Positions 13,547 to 26,300 of a DNA stretch of 64,000 bases are shown in pieces. The position numbers and the translations under genes were made by a program. A model generated the notes under the pieces. It searched no databases. It saw nothing but the letters and a program-made list of their open reading frames with translations, and was not told where the DNA came from. This DNA is from Trichoplax adhaerens (taxonomy: Eukaryota; Placozoa; Uniplacotomia; Trichoplacea; Trichoplacidae): contig NW_002060948.1 of the NCBI RefSeq assembly GCF_000150275.1, positions 1,167,328-1,231,327 on the forward strand. The letters run 5' to 3'. Each line of letters opens with the position of its first letter. The stretch's first letter is position 1.

Positions 13547-15392
13547 CTAAATAGGTCCTACAAATTTAAGAAAATAAAGGATGATGATATAAGACTGTTT
13601 ATATGTAGAGACCTACAATCAATGTTTCATAGCGTTAAATAAATTAGTTAATCTTACCTAAGTAATCTTGGTCTAGAGAACCAACGGCAAACTGAAAATC
13701 CGAATGAAATAGAAAAATTAAATGATGAAATTAATGATAAGAATACTTAATACATCGACAATATAACTAGAGCCGACTTTGTTTATTATATATAAATTAT
13801 TGCTATTACAAGTTGTTTTGATGATATAGCATTATAAAAGATGCTACATATTTGCCTCCTTAGAAAAGTAATGCTATCTATTACTTACGATATCCTTAAC
13901 ATCAACTCTTGTACCAACAATCTTTAGTCTAACTTCGTCGCCAGTTTGTACAATCATATCCTAAATTACAAATTATCGTTTATAATACGGTAGTTACGTA
14001 CTAATCAGCGTTGATAAATAACTCTAATAATACCTCATCTTCAGTCCTAAAACAAGGAGGGTTACCATTTGGATCGAAGAACATATCTCGTGGAATAGAC
14101 TTAGAATAAATAATAAAAGTATTTATGAAATGTGATATTCCAGTTAACATTAGACAAACTACCCTTTCAAGTTCTTTATATGCACTTACATATTTTGAGA
14201 TGAAACAGGTTAAAGGTCCAACTTCAACGAATAATCCGACCTATAAGTAAAATCAAATTCTATAATATTGAATACTAGCAACTATTTAATAGATTCGTGT
14301 GAAGTTGAACAGCAGAAAGACGATGTTGACCTTATTTAATTGTGTTACGATACCATCGACAACTTCGCCAGGGAAAGGTTTAAATACAATCGCCTGTGAG
14401 CGAATATATTGATAGGGATTTAATTAATAGCCACGATTTAGATAATTTTTCTACAATATTCCATCCATTAATTGGTTCTTCTAGCGCATAACTAACCTTA
14501 TAACGGACAGGATAAACTACAAAACCTGAGTTTGGTAATATTTTCCCAACACCAACCTTATCGATAATGGTTACAGCAATAACAAATCCATGCCTACAGT
14601 AAATACACACATATTACATGGTTAGCATAAATTATAATCAACGAGAGTCAATGCTGATTGTTCTACCATCTAAAATATGGTGCTGATTACACAATTCTAT
14701 CTACAGTTAATTAATCTACTTTAGTTATCGTCTGCAACGTAATATCCAAAACTATTCGCAACAAAGGCAAAGATGCAACGCTTACATATAAGTCAAGTAC
14801 TAAATGATTTGTGTTGCATGGTAGATAACGCATTTCTTTTTAAAAGTATACGTTAATCACTCTATTTCTTGAATAGCTGATATTATAATATCGTTCTATG
14901 TAATTATCTACAAATTTTAGTGACAATTTCATAACAACATCAAATCTATATTCTCACAGTCTAGGGCAAATACGTATACAAGTCTGAGTAACAGTAAACG
15001 TGTACGGAAATTAACTATTCTGAGACATAAAATATAGAATAGATTATACATTTCCTCAATAAAAGCAATAAAAATAATCAATCTATTGCATGATTGATAA
15101 TGTAATATGACAAGATCGCGGCATGTAACAAGTTCTGAGCAAAATAATTCTACATCCTGTTATCAAGACGACATGATGGCCGGACTTACTTGCCACTGCA
15201 GGTACCTTCGACTTCACTGAATAACTTCCTTCGAACAGTATCCAGTAAGTTAGGCCCAAAATAACGGGGATGTAGCGTAATTTCATGCTCTAATGTCACC
15301 TTTAGGTGATAATAGAAGATAAATTGACGATTAGTACTTGTAAAATATCAACAAATAAGTTGTTAATCACATCAACTTACATGGAAGAACAT
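13547..15392 (-). CDS. POLR2G: RNA polymerase II subunit RPB7
   Basis: RPB7 forms the stalk of RNA polymerase II with RPB4 and binds nascent RNA. A four-codon first exon, MFFH (ATG at 15392), is followed by [20 protein letters not shown] (from 15299) and [16 protein letters not shown]. Later exons read [19 protein letters not shown] and [10 protein letters not shown] (near 14590-14500), [20 protein letters not shown] (near 14390-14340), [18 protein letters not shown] (near 14230), [14 protein letters not shown] (near 14060), [19 protein letters not shown] (near 13940) and [12 protein letters not shown] (near 13680). Reading straight on after YLG gives KIN and a stop at 13644, but a clean GTAAGA donor sits exactly there. 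Splicing to 13557 gives YLGPI and a stop at 13547, close to the yeast ending YLGAI, so I chose that end. Full length for the family. Confidence 0.93.
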
Positions 15393-15787
15393 CTTTCCTT
15401 TCTTCACCGAATGAAGTGGACTAGCATGGCGCATGTGCATTCGATCCTACGGCCACATTGCCTAGTCGTAGACTCGTGAATTCCCTCTACCGACGTATAG
15501 TGTACATAACTATCTTATCTTATATGCTTTACTATATCTTGTGGACTAGTACATTAAGCACATGCCTACAGTCGATGCAAATACAGTGTACTGTACACAG
15601 TACTGTAGACTGTACTGTACAGTATCCTGTACCGTAGCGTTCAGGCGTCAGACGTTGAGACCGCACCGGCTTCAAGATGGCTTTCTCCTACTTTGCATCG
15701 TCTGTTCGATATCTATCAAGATATATATATCAAGGCCCCCATTTAACGTCTACAGGATCACTTAGCAACGTTGTTCATTCTACAAAG
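15393..15787. promoter_or_regulatory. Bidirectional promoter of RPB7 and MRPL4
   Basis: A 395-base interval between two divergent start codons. It contains an NRF1-like GCGCATGTGC near 15430, a YY1-like CAAGATGGCT at 15673-15682 and a cluster of TACTGTAC palindromes at 15581-15636. Both genes are housekeeping genes, which fits a shared NRF1/YY1-type promoter. Factor use is inferred from motif likeness only. Confidence 0.55.
15581..15636. repeat. TACTGTACAGTA palindrome cluster A
   Basis: Overlapping GTAC-rich words, including GTGTACTGTACAC and the perfect 12-base palindrome TACTGTACAGTA at 15613-15624. It lies midway between the RPB7 and MRPL4 starts. Confidence 0.8.
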
Positions 15788-17868
15788 ATGAGCAAGGTAT
15801 AATATAGAGTAGATATTGATCTTGCATGATCGATGATGAGATGACATTGTACAACATTCTTTAAAATTTTTCCTTTTGCACGTTTACAGGCATGGCCGAG
15901 ATTAGCTTCAACAGCAATCCAAGAGAATTCTTTGATACATAATGGTAACTATCTTGCTTATACACTAGCTTAGGGTAGAATTGGTTCTGCATCTTCATAG
16001 TTTACTGTAAATTACACTGGATGATACTTTATGCAATTACAGAAATTGCATAAGAAACCTTTATGCCTTAGCTCTAAGTCAATCATAGTGCTTTAGTCGG
16101 TACTCAAGCGTACTGTAGTAACAATTTTAATAATTGAACGTTCAACGTTAATCTCAATTTTCACTAGCAGCGTGATATATGCTTTATAATAGAAGTATTA
16201 TGATACCATGGTAAATTAACTGTGTTTTTAAAGCTTAAATAATGCGATTTAGTCTCTTAGGTACAACCTTTCTGTAATCCAAAGCGGTAATTGAATGTGC
16301 AGTAATATACAATGTAGTATAACACAGAGTATTTACTAATGTGGATAATTTGTATAAATTGATTTTGGTAATCCTTTTATTTGCATTAGCTGATTTAAGC
16401 AATGATAAGGAATATCAAACTTATAAACCGACTATCCCACAAGCTTGGTTTACATCATTGGATGGGCAACTCAAGGGTTTAGTTGAACTGGATAGGAGAG
16501 TCTTCTTAGCAAATCCGAGGTAAAACTACCAACTATTTTTGGTCCAATCGTTTACATACTAACGTATAAATTCATAATTTTACCCTTTAATTACATTTTT
16601 ACAACAACCTTAGGATAGATATCTTGCATCGTTATGTCGTTTGGCAGTTAGCAAAGAGAAGAGCGGTAAAGCTTTGTGCTATTACTATACGTCTGATTAT
16701 AATTATGTTAACGCCCTCGATTTATACAAGTTGGTATCATCATTGCACCTAACTTTCATTTTCCTGTTGATGATAGGGTACTGCAAAGACGAAGAATCGA
16801 GGTGAAGTTAGAGGAGGTGGAAGAAAGCCATGGCCTCAAAAAGGCTCAGGAAGAGCTAGACAAGGAAGTATCAGAGCTCCACATTTCAGAGGAGGTATTA
16901 AGAATTTTGTTTTAGCGAAAATTTTATTGACACTACCTGATGATACTTTAGTTATCCACTAAACTTAGAATTTAATCAAAGCGTAGTGTTGCATAGTATT
17001 CACTATGCAATTACGGTATTATATTCATGCAGTCTTTAAACAGGAATCGTAATTTCTTTAGGTGGCACTGTTCATGGACCTCGCCCTCGCAGTTATGATT
17101 TCACCTTTCCTCGTAAAGTTAGATCTATGGCAATACGTGTTGCGTTGTCGGTCAAATTTGCTCAAGTATGTGATATATCATGAATTTTACATAGTATAAT
17201 ATAATCAATGATTTTATCAATAATATGATGACATCGTTCTTTATAGGGTGATTTGTATATCGTTGACTCATTTGGTTTGGAGACCCACAAAACACAAAAC
17301 TTAAAGGACTTACTCGATCAAAGAAATTGGTATAGCGCACTTCTTGTAGATGGGTAGGTAGAACATACACATTTGTAGTGATAATTTCGTTTTGTATTAT
17401 TGATTAGGATTATACTGTATGAATGACGTCAAAATTTAAGCTAGCATAATTAAATGAGTTACTTACCCTGTGATATTACTCCTAGTAATACATATGTAGA
17501 TGAAAATCTTAGACTAGCTGCAAGAAATATTCAAAAGTGCGATGTCCTACCTAGCTACGGTTAGAATCAGAATCATTACCCAAATGTGTTTAAATCTCCT
17601 CTTCCGACTGATCTAGTTGTTAATTGATACTTCAACTCTTTTTTATGCCATTCAATTATATTTAGCGCTTAATGTACATATGATGCTGAAAAGACATGCA
17701 CTAGTTCTATCCCTTCCTGCATTGAAGATATTGCAAGAACGACTTGTAAAAGATATAGCTGAACCCGCTTGGGATAAATATGATTTTAAAATGACATCAT
17801 TAGAATCCATACCGGAAAGTAATGATCAACTACAACTGGAAGAATCAGAGGAATTTAAAGAATCATAA
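15788..17868 (+). CDS. MRPL4: Mitochondrial large ribosomal subunit protein uL4m
   Basis: Encodes the mitochondrial homologue of ribosomal protein L4, a nuclear-encoded protein of the mitoribosome large subunit. Exon 1 is only MSK (15788-15796). Exon 2 (about 15891-15944) gives [18 protein letters not shown], a likely mitochondrial presequence. Exon 3 starts near 16394 and includes [17 protein letters not shown] and [10 protein letters not shown]. Next are [17 protein letters not shown] (near 16620), [20 protein letters not shown] (near 16800), which is the L4 signature, and [20 protein letters not shown] (near 17070). The C-terminal part reads [20 protein letters not shown] before an acidic tail with a TAA at 17866-17868. 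The [11 protein letters not shown] segment corresponds to the L4 loop that reaches into the peptide exit tunnel. The gene is complete and converges on HYLS1. Confidence 0.94.
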
Positions 17869-18232
17869 TACCGAAGAAACGGACTTTTTTAAAAACGATT
17901 TCTTTGCTAAATTTATTTATTAGTATAATTGTAGAAGAGTCATTGATTTCAAACAGTCTATTTTATAAATTCTGCATTGCTTCGATTTTATACAAATATT
18001 ACCTTATCAAATTATATCGTCTGCTAAACAGGTCTAAGTACTTAAGAATTAATTGTATTGTGTCTGATATATAATGTATATGTACAATAAAAGATTATGG
18101 ACTGGGCTTCAATTATATCATTAATTGTCGGTAGCCAACAGCTCGTATAGTACATGATAATCATACTGCTAATTCCATATCAACACTACATATATTTTTT
18201 TATAAAGCCAAAGTACAATTGATGGAAGGTAG
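17869..18232. other. Intergenic, tail-to-tail (MRPL4 / HYLS1)
   Basis: A short convergent spacer of 364 bases. CAATAAAAG near 18086 is a good MRPL4 polyadenylation signal. Nothing else is visible. Confidence 0.6.
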
Positions 18233-21200
18233 CTAAGCCATTCCCGCTCGAATTTCCCATCTAAGTGCCTTCCGTTTCTTATCAGTCGGTACAATGTAAT
18301 CATTTGGAGCATGGCATTGATGTGGCCTCTAGAATAAAATTATTAAAAAGTCAGCTTGGCACAAAGATGCCGCTCATTATAATTGTAGTACTCACCGATT
18401 TAGGAGGATCATATTGTTGTATAAGTTGTTCCTATACCAGTTATAAATGAGATTATACAAAGGACAATCATTAGACGCAGAACGATGTATTGTAAAATTA
18501 AAAAATACTTAAAACATAAATTATGTACATAATAGAATCTGATTTTGAAAAGGTATACAGTAGGATTTTAATTTAAATATCTGTTTACTGATCATATATC
18601 CCTGTTCCCAAGGTTTGAATTTAATTTATAGTAGTAATTAATATTCCTTACCCTAATTTGCCATCGAAGGACTTTGTGATTTTTTTCTCCCGGTACTCCT
18701 CTTGATCTCCATTCATTTGCATACCGATGATACCTGAATAAGCAATGGAAATTATAACTTTACTGGGAATTACTTATTAAATAATTAGTAAATGCTTATT
18801 ATTACGTTGCAACAGGGTCAGTTTTTTTCAGGTTTCGAGTGTGAGGATGCGTTGAAGATGGACGAATAACTGAATTAATTAACAATAAAGTGAAAAACTT
18901 AGAGACACTGTATATAGTAAAACAATCATGCTTACGTATAATTTATATAACTGCATTAAAATTTGTATTTTATAACTTACAGGAAGGTAGAACTTTCACA
19001 GAAGATTGAGGATAGTCTGTCCAGGTCTGCTGAAAAAAGTCAATATCTATTTACATGATTTTTTTGTAATATCTTATCATCATCAACAAATCCATCCGTA
19101 GAGATTACAGTATATCGGGAGTAACTACAAACCTCATCGCTAGAAAATTTAGCAGCTTCGTTTGGCGAAACTGATCTTCTATCACGATTTAAGTTTTCTG
19201 CTGAATTGCTAATTCTGAATCTATCTGTATAGGCAGATTTTGCACCGTCACGCTCATCTGTAATTATTGAACCTGCAATAATTTAATCCAATTGTTATTG
19301 CTAGCATTTGGTAAAAAACAATTCATTTGGCTATACATCTTTATCAAAATAAGTATATTGTAAGCAATATTATATTTACCAGCTTCGCTTTCAGTTCCTG
19401 ATTCATCAAATACGCGCGATTCTCCATTGTATTTTCTAAACAATGATATTTTAGTTACGTAAAATTTTATTCCTGCATTAGTGTACGCATGCATTAATGT
19501 TATTCATAGAAATACCTTAAAACTTTTCGTTTTAGTATTGGTTTTCCTGCAGAAGGTGCAATCGCTGATGCTTTACTGATATAGCGATTGATATTTCCTC
19601 TATTATTATCAGCTGATTCCTTATAGTAAGAGAAATTTTCCTTGTCGCCAATAATGTTTATCTAATATCAAGAACAGTATCATTACTATCAATGCTGAAT
19701 CTTGACAAAAGTTTTATGCCGCTTACAATTATCCTCTGAAAATGAGGAGATGCTAAATAATACGAAATTATAGTATCGAACACGTAAAACATTTTGTTAC
19801 TCCATTGCAAGTGAGTGAATTGAAGATCACTAAGAAGATATATATTGGGGCTAGAACTAATTATATTAAATTATACAAATTTAAGTACTTTATTACTACA
19901 ACTTTCAAATTGTTTAACGTTATCCATCACCTACACATACTCATATAAGGCAGATGATAGAATTACAGATTTTGCAATTTTTCCATATTTATACAGTATA
20001 AAAAGTGGATAACGAGTTATGAATTACCGATTTTCGTTTGGGTACGGAAACTTCTTCGGTAATTTCAGAAAGTTGAGGCCTTGTATCGTAATCTAGATGA
20101 GGAAAAAGCGATATTTGCAATAGTAAAGTGAAATGTTTTAATACCGGGCTCAATTACATAGTCTATATAAATTGTGCCGTCTATATACCCTACAGCATAG
20201 TATACCGATTATTCTCTTAAAGGATTTTACGAAATTACCGTAAATTTGTATGGGTCAGAAAGATTCTTTACTGAGTATGTAGTGAGTAACCTTATCACAC
20301 ATTCGACGGCATGTGAGTTAACATAATAGTGTAGCTAATATTGTGCTCTTACTTAGAGGTTAAAAATACCGGGCACATAATTACAATTGATGATAACAAT
20401 AATTTCTATTCGCAGTCTAAAGTTTAATACAAAGTCTCTTACTGTGCATAAGGGCAATACAGGTATGTATTTCGGTTATATATTTATGTACAATGCACAA
20501 ATGGTTAATTACTAGTAGACAGAAAGGCGTAAGAAGTAGCGTAACATAGTGGAATAACTAAATGTTCAATGTAAAGTATATGTACAAAAATATAAGGTAT
20601 CTGAGGCCTATCCTGCTTCAGTATGATACTGTATATCGACATCAAAAAACAACTGAAATGATTACATGATAAGTATGGTATACAGCACTATTTTATGTAT
20701 CTACTGATGCTATAAATGCCATTCTACAGTATACGAGTATACGTATACGTATTAATCAGTATCATAAGGTCTTTACAAAGCTCCATCTTACCGTCGTAAT
20801 AATCGCGATCACCACCATCAAGAATATAGTCATGCGGATCGATAGAAGGTGTTGTCATAGTGCTGCTACTGCTAAGCAAACTATTTCTCTGTCTTTCATG
20901 TTTCGCCAAAGTATTCAAGTCTATAGCATATTTCAAAGAGTGAGGATACGTAAATATGGAAATAAATAATACAGTCAATATAATTATCCTGAAAGATACA
21001 AAGACTACTGTCGCTATTGTCAACCCAACTAACCTTAAAGTTATATTGGCGTAGGCTAAAACTAGTACTGTACATATAATGTGAATTTATCGATGGAATA
21101 ATGATTTAGCCTTAACTAGAGTCTATCGGAAGAAATTTAAAATTGCATACTTATTGGAACGTTTCCTTAGCTAGTAATGGTGCGATTAATCAAGTCACTT

Positions 21201-21567
21201 TTTCATTGATTTTGGCATGGAGTTACATCAGCGATTCAATACGAATAGTGTATTAAAATGAAATGGTAACAAACTATTTGTAGAAATAAAGGATACATGA
21301 TCATGCTTTTACTACCAGTCTAACTAAGTGATAGGATCATGCACATCTGCAACCGGACTACGATAGCACAAATTACAACACTCGATTAAAAAAGATATAT
21401 GACAAACAGTAACATCTTCTCTTAATATACTGTATGTACGTATAGTACGTAAGTTAGTAATTACCTTCAGCAAATTTATCCAATTTATTCTTTGGTATCT
21501 GATTGTATCCAAACGATTTGAGTTGCTTTTTAATTTCTTCTAATGAGAATATACTCTCTTCATCCAT
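18233..21567 (-). CDS. HYLS1: HYLS1, centriolar and ciliogenesis protein
   Basis: HYLS1 is a centriole protein needed to build cilia; its loss or mutation causes hydrolethalus syndrome in humans. Exon 1 (start 21567) reads MDEESIFSLEEIKKQLKSFG, an N-terminal segment typical of invertebrate HYLS1. The next exon begins DLNTLAKHERQRN (near 20915). The middle is poorly conserved, but KPILKRKVLR (near 19540) and DESGTESEAG (near 19400) match human segments. The C-terminal HYLS1 box is clear: LKKTDPVA (near 18810), then YHRYANEWRSRGVPGEKNHK and VLRWQIR (near 18690), then YIVPTDKKRKALRWEIRAG before a TAG at 18233-18235. Exon borders in the middle (about 19000-20900) are uncertain. Length looks near the human protein (about 300 residues). 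Confidence 0.88.
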
Positions 21568-21629
21568 TGCTCTTCTTTTAATATGTATTATTATGATTGC
21601 TCTACTTTCCAATAAAGTAAGAAATAGAA

Positions 21630-21880
21630 TTGACAATTTAGCACCGATAGATAAGTAATAGCAAATGACAATGCAACTAAAATTGCAATAACAGCAGTTA
21701 CTCCTACCAAGACAATAATTGGTCTATTTTTCGACGATTTATATCGATAATAGTTGAATCAGCGTTTTGAATCTATCTTCTTCTTGTCGCTTTTTGTTGT
21801 GCTTGGGTGTGTATGGATCAGCGAACGAATGTTCAATTCCAGGACAGTCGAGTGCAATTTTGCAGTAAATAAATAAATAG
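21630..21880 (-). pseudogene. Possible small membrane-protein remnant or missed exons
   Basis: On the minus strand, one open frame (about 21880-21740) reads FADPYTPKHNKKRQEED and KTLIQLLSI before a stop. A frame shifted by one base picks up at once with basic SSKNRP and a strongly hydrophobic stretch, IIVLVGVTAVIAILVALSFA, that could be a membrane helix. The pairing of a charged segment with a helix across a one-base shift suggests a broken gene, a sequencing error or an unseen intron. I recognise no family. A second frame over the first part is also open, so coding is unproven. It lies immediately upstream of the HYLS1 start. Confidence 0.25.
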
Positions 21881-22185
21881 TTGTTTATCCAGATGCTATC
21901 TTATCTTAATGTGTAGCTGACTGTGGTAAAAATACGAAAGGCAAGTACTCCAATCGAACTTTCACTATGGAATCAATGGATTAAAATATGGAAAATGGGT
22001 CAAAATTTCAATCCTGCAATGTTCAAATGGCCTTAACTCTCTCACCGATCCTAACCAACCTAAATTGGCTGTTGGCTTTGCCTCTTTTCTACTTGTCGGT
22101 TATAACGAGCAAAGTTAAAATTGTGGGATATTCAATTTGAAAGGTTTTGACGCGACTACGCACGCGTACCAGGTTCACTTCTTGC

Positions 22186-22237
22186 TTACAGTACAATATA
22201 TTGTGTACCATAGTCCTGCGGTACTGTACACTGTAGA
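22186..22237. repeat. GTAC palindrome cluster B1
   Basis: TACAGTACAATATATTGTGTACC followed by GGTACTGTACACTGTAG. It lies in the HYLS1/UROC1 divergent interval, about 620 bases upstream of HYLS1. Confidence 0.65.
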
Positions 22238-23025
22238 TTACGAACGAGCAATCAGTCCGAATAGGACCTATCCCCCAATCTGCCTCTAATGATTGTTCAT
22301 TTACAAGAATAGAAAGACAAAAATAAAGTAAACACGCAAATGTATATTTTGATCGTGGAAAGTCTAGTGATATCTACAACTGCTGGACTCTAAACAATCT
22401 TCGCAACGTATTTTTTAATGATCGGGGCATTCTAGTGGCATCATTTGGTTGCACTGCACTAGAATACTCGTTATGTAGTCATTTAATCTGATCATGTATT
22501 TTCAAACGATTACTGCTTTATGCATTTACCTATATCAATGTTGAGCAGAAATCTCATCTTCTTTTATACGGTCTATTGTAGTACAACTCGATGGCAACTT
22601 GTACTTTGAGGTCGATGTTTTTGTACAAAAAAAAGGACATTATCGTCGACTGTACTGTATCAGTAAAAGCTGTTGCCATACAAATTTTTGTATTCGAAAA
22701 TTCTATTTTACGATGATTGCCCCTCGTCCTCGATTCAATCATCAAGACTAAAATTACTTTATTACGCTAACAATTTGCCCACATTCACGTGCAAGATAAA
22801 TCGAAATCGAATATGTCGATTAGTCTAATTTTTCCATTTTGCGACGTCACTAGTGTAATATTATTTGTGTTGCGTCAAAAGGATGTCAGTAGATTGAGTA
22901 GGATAGAAGTTATTTTTATTTCTGTTCTTTTTTACTTTACATTATCACTGCCAGTTCATCTTAGTCTGGACCTTAAACAGGTGATTACTGGTAATTCCTC
23001 GTAGTCCAATGGCTGCACAAGTGGA

Positions 23026-23246
23026 CATACTGTACTGTACAGTATAGTAGTCAAGATGTGGAGAAAAGATCTAGGCTGGTGATGATGACGTGATGACTAC
23101 CGAGTGTTGCTCAACTTAGGAACTCTGTACAGTACAGTACAGTACTGTATGTACTCACAGTACTATACTGTGTACGATAGCGCTTTAGCACGTACTGTAC
23201 ACTGTAGTAGCATGACTGTACTGTACGGTATACTGTACTGTACACC
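23026..23246. repeat. TACTGTACAGTA palindrome clusters B2 and B3
   Basis: B2 at 23026-23050 contains the perfect palindrome TACTGTACAGTA (23033-23044). B3 at 23126-23246 has TGTACAGTACAGTACAGTAC, CGTACTGTACACTGTAG and two ACTGTACTGTAC words. The block occupies the proximal promoter or 5' UTR of UROC1. The 63-codon open frame running through it is a product of the repeat. Confidence 0.8.
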
Positions 23247-23335
23247 CTCGAGCGTGTTGGACCACCTAAAGACCTCCGCGTTAGTCATTCCGTGATCTCT
23301 CCTTGCTTGCTTAACAGCGACAACATTGGTCTATC

Positions 23336-26300
23336 ATGGCGACTTTGAAAGAAATTTGCTCCGGATTGCCTGTTGATCCATTGCCACCACCACCTCCACA
23401 AGAACGCGATACCAGTGTTCCACATGCGCCAGTTCGTAAAACTAACTTGACTTTTGAGGAAGAAAAGGTATAATTTCAATCTGTATCTAAAGGACTTGTA
23501 ATGGCAGTGTAAGACCATCACTTGACTCGACACTCTACAGCTTAGCTAAATTGAATAAAATACGATGGTAGTATCCATACATGATGATATTGAATGTACT
23601 ATATAGTGTACACCGAAATCAATGACTTTCCTGTGCAATGGGATGATACCATTTTATTCAAGGTCTGTCGATTAGAGCTGCCGATGCAGTAGTTCAATAG
23701 CTAGCAATCGAAGCCTAGATGATCGCTTGCTCTAATTATGAGAGGCGTTGACATGGATCCGTATACGCTTATGTACATCAGTACATGTAGTATATTTATT
23801 TTATTTTATTGTACTACTGTACTATAATCATAATCAATAAAATTGCCTTTTATAGGAAGGTAAAGTGTTATAATGTTCACTGTACGGTATGATGGTAAGG
23901 ATTCGTAATTAAAAATGGCTAAACAACTTTCCATGAGCAGTTTCTATATTGCCTTTCATATTGATAATGATGATATCCAAGCCTATATTAACGTATAGTA
24001 ATGATGACTTAGAGCAAAAACAACTGTAATATCTTAAAACGCCTTGGTACGGTATTACTCTTGAAGTAACTAAACTACTGTGTATATGTTACACATACAT
24101 AAAATGCTAAAGTTTGTTGATACACAAAATGCTAAAGTTTGTTGATACACAAAATGCTAAAGTTTATCGATACATAAAATGCTAAAGTTTATCGATACAC
24201 AAAATGCTAAAGTTTGTTGATACATAAAATGCTAAAGTTTATTGATACACAAAATGCTAAAGTTTGTTGATTGTCAGCAAGGCTAATTTTTGCTAGTACA
24301 AATTCTACTCCGAAAGAAACATCAGTAATCAGAACCTAAAATAGATCACTGCAGGACTATAGCATAAAAGAGGATAACCATGATTATGCTGAAAAATAAG
24401 AGCTTAAACACAATATTAACTTTGCTTTTTACTATTGAAACGTAATATTTTGCTATAGTGTAGTATAGTAGCCAAAGTTGACCCACTGATCAATTCTTAA
24501 TAAATATAACTGATATAAATCAATTAATTACAAGCACATAATAGTAATCGTTCGCTGCACACAGGTGTGAAATTGTTAATTGTATGCATCTATAGAATGT
24601 ATACTAGTGTTCATACGTATATAACGATAACGATATTACTGCCATTTTATCTTACAGCTTGCATTGAAAAATGCCCTTCGTTATTTCCCAATCGAATACC
24701 ATCCTGAGTTGGCTCCTGAATTTGCCTATGAACTAAAGACATACGGCCATATTTATATGTATCGATTTCGTCCGGCTATTCCAATGAAGTAAGATAAATA
24801 CATTAGATTGAAAATGATGATGCACGTTCAGTCCTTTCTGTAATATAGTAATTGAGTATAACTAGGAACGCTAGCTAATGAGATCGCGTTCTGCTATCTT
24901 AATTACAATTCTGATAGAATTATGTAAACTCGATTCCCATTCCTATCTTATTTAGATGGCATCTAGTTCTGAAATAAGTATTTATAAAATACCATCTCAT
25001 TATAATTGTAAATAACAGAGCCTATCCGATTCATGAATATCCAACCAACACGAAACAGGCTGCTGCAATCATGCATATGATTATGAATAACTTGGATCCC
25101 GAAGTAGCTCAAGTAAGAATGTTCAACAAACTTTTTTGATATCTACAGGATCATACAATAATTAATCGTTATATTTTATACATTACTATAATTATAAAAT
25201 GATAATGTATGGTATTCCTTTAGCCTCCCTCTCATTTTATTTGTAGTTTCCGCACGAATTAGTAACGTACGGGGGCAATGGTCAAGTTCTGTCAAATTGG
25301 GCACAGGTACGATGAGATGCTATCAAAAGTATACAGTTTTTACTTATTTACAAGTTAAATCTTATAATATGAGAAGAGCTACAAAAAATAAATAAGCCAA
25401 CATAACGATGATGCTAGTGCTTATACCCAGTGATCTGGTACTTGTTGTCTAATGTCATTCCCAGGCGTAATAATGCTAAAAATTGGTGATAAAATTTTAC
25501 AAAATACCAGTCGTATGAAACATTTTATTATTTCTAGATATTTTTTTCATCGCTAATTTGTGTATGAGCGTTATATTACATTGTTTAGTGTTGTACGTAC
25601 ATTTAACATGATTACATTAATGTACTAACTATTAGCTTTTCATTTACCGCAAATGGTAAAGTTTTGGATATTGATGTACTATTTGGCGGAAATGAATGAA
25701 GATCAAATGCTGGTTATGAATTCTGGTCATCCACAAGGACTCTATCCAGCCTTTCCGGATTCTCCAAGACTTGTTATTTCGAATGGCTTGGTAAATTTAT
25801 CCATGGCCTATCATGTTCTTTACTAAAGTTATATAATTGTATAATTTACGCCTATCCCTGTGAACCTTCTTCATATCGTCGTTACATCCAGATTTATCAA
25901 TCTATCTTTTGTATCTAGGTTATTCCTAATTACTCTTCTCGTTCGGACTATGAACGGATGTTCGCGTTAGGTGTTTCAATGTAAGTGTACAGTTCGTATT
26001 TTAATTTATAGGTAGAATGCTGATAAAAAATTTCCTACTACATTTCAGGTATGGACAAATGACTGCAGGAAGTTATTCTTACATTGGACCACAGGGAATA
26101 GTTCATGGTACAACGGTAAAGACGCATTATATAGGATAAAACTAAAAACTATAGTGCTATATTATTTTGCCGACCTATACGCTTCTTAATTTGATCAATT
26201 GGACTAAGCCAAATAAAAAACTTTCACAGTTTCTATTCATTCATATCGGTAGAAGGCTGAGTAATGATGCTATTTGAAAGATATAATAAATATTATATAT

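Larger units (their letters stand above)
21568..23335. promoter_or_regulatory. Divergent promoter region of HYLS1 and UROC1
   Basis: A 1.77-kb interval between divergent start codons. It holds palindrome clusters at 22186-22237, 23026-23050 and 23126-23246, the last ending about 90 bases before the UROC1 ATG. A doubtful membrane-protein reading frame lies at 21630-21880 on the minus strand. The short open frames at 22554-22745 and 22789-23004 look like chance. Confidence 0.5.

Noticed and set aside
13644..13690. RPB7 ending YLGKIN at 13644
   Set aside because: A canonical donor lies at that point and splicing gives the better conserved end YLGPI; kept as a possible retained-intron form only.
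15430..15460. tRNA B-box-like TTCGATCC
   Set aside because: No matching A box or cloverleaf around it; it lies within the RPB7/MRPL4 promoter.
24096..24270. CRISPR-like array
   Set aside because: Units are contiguous with no unique spacers and sit in an animal intron: a minisatellite.
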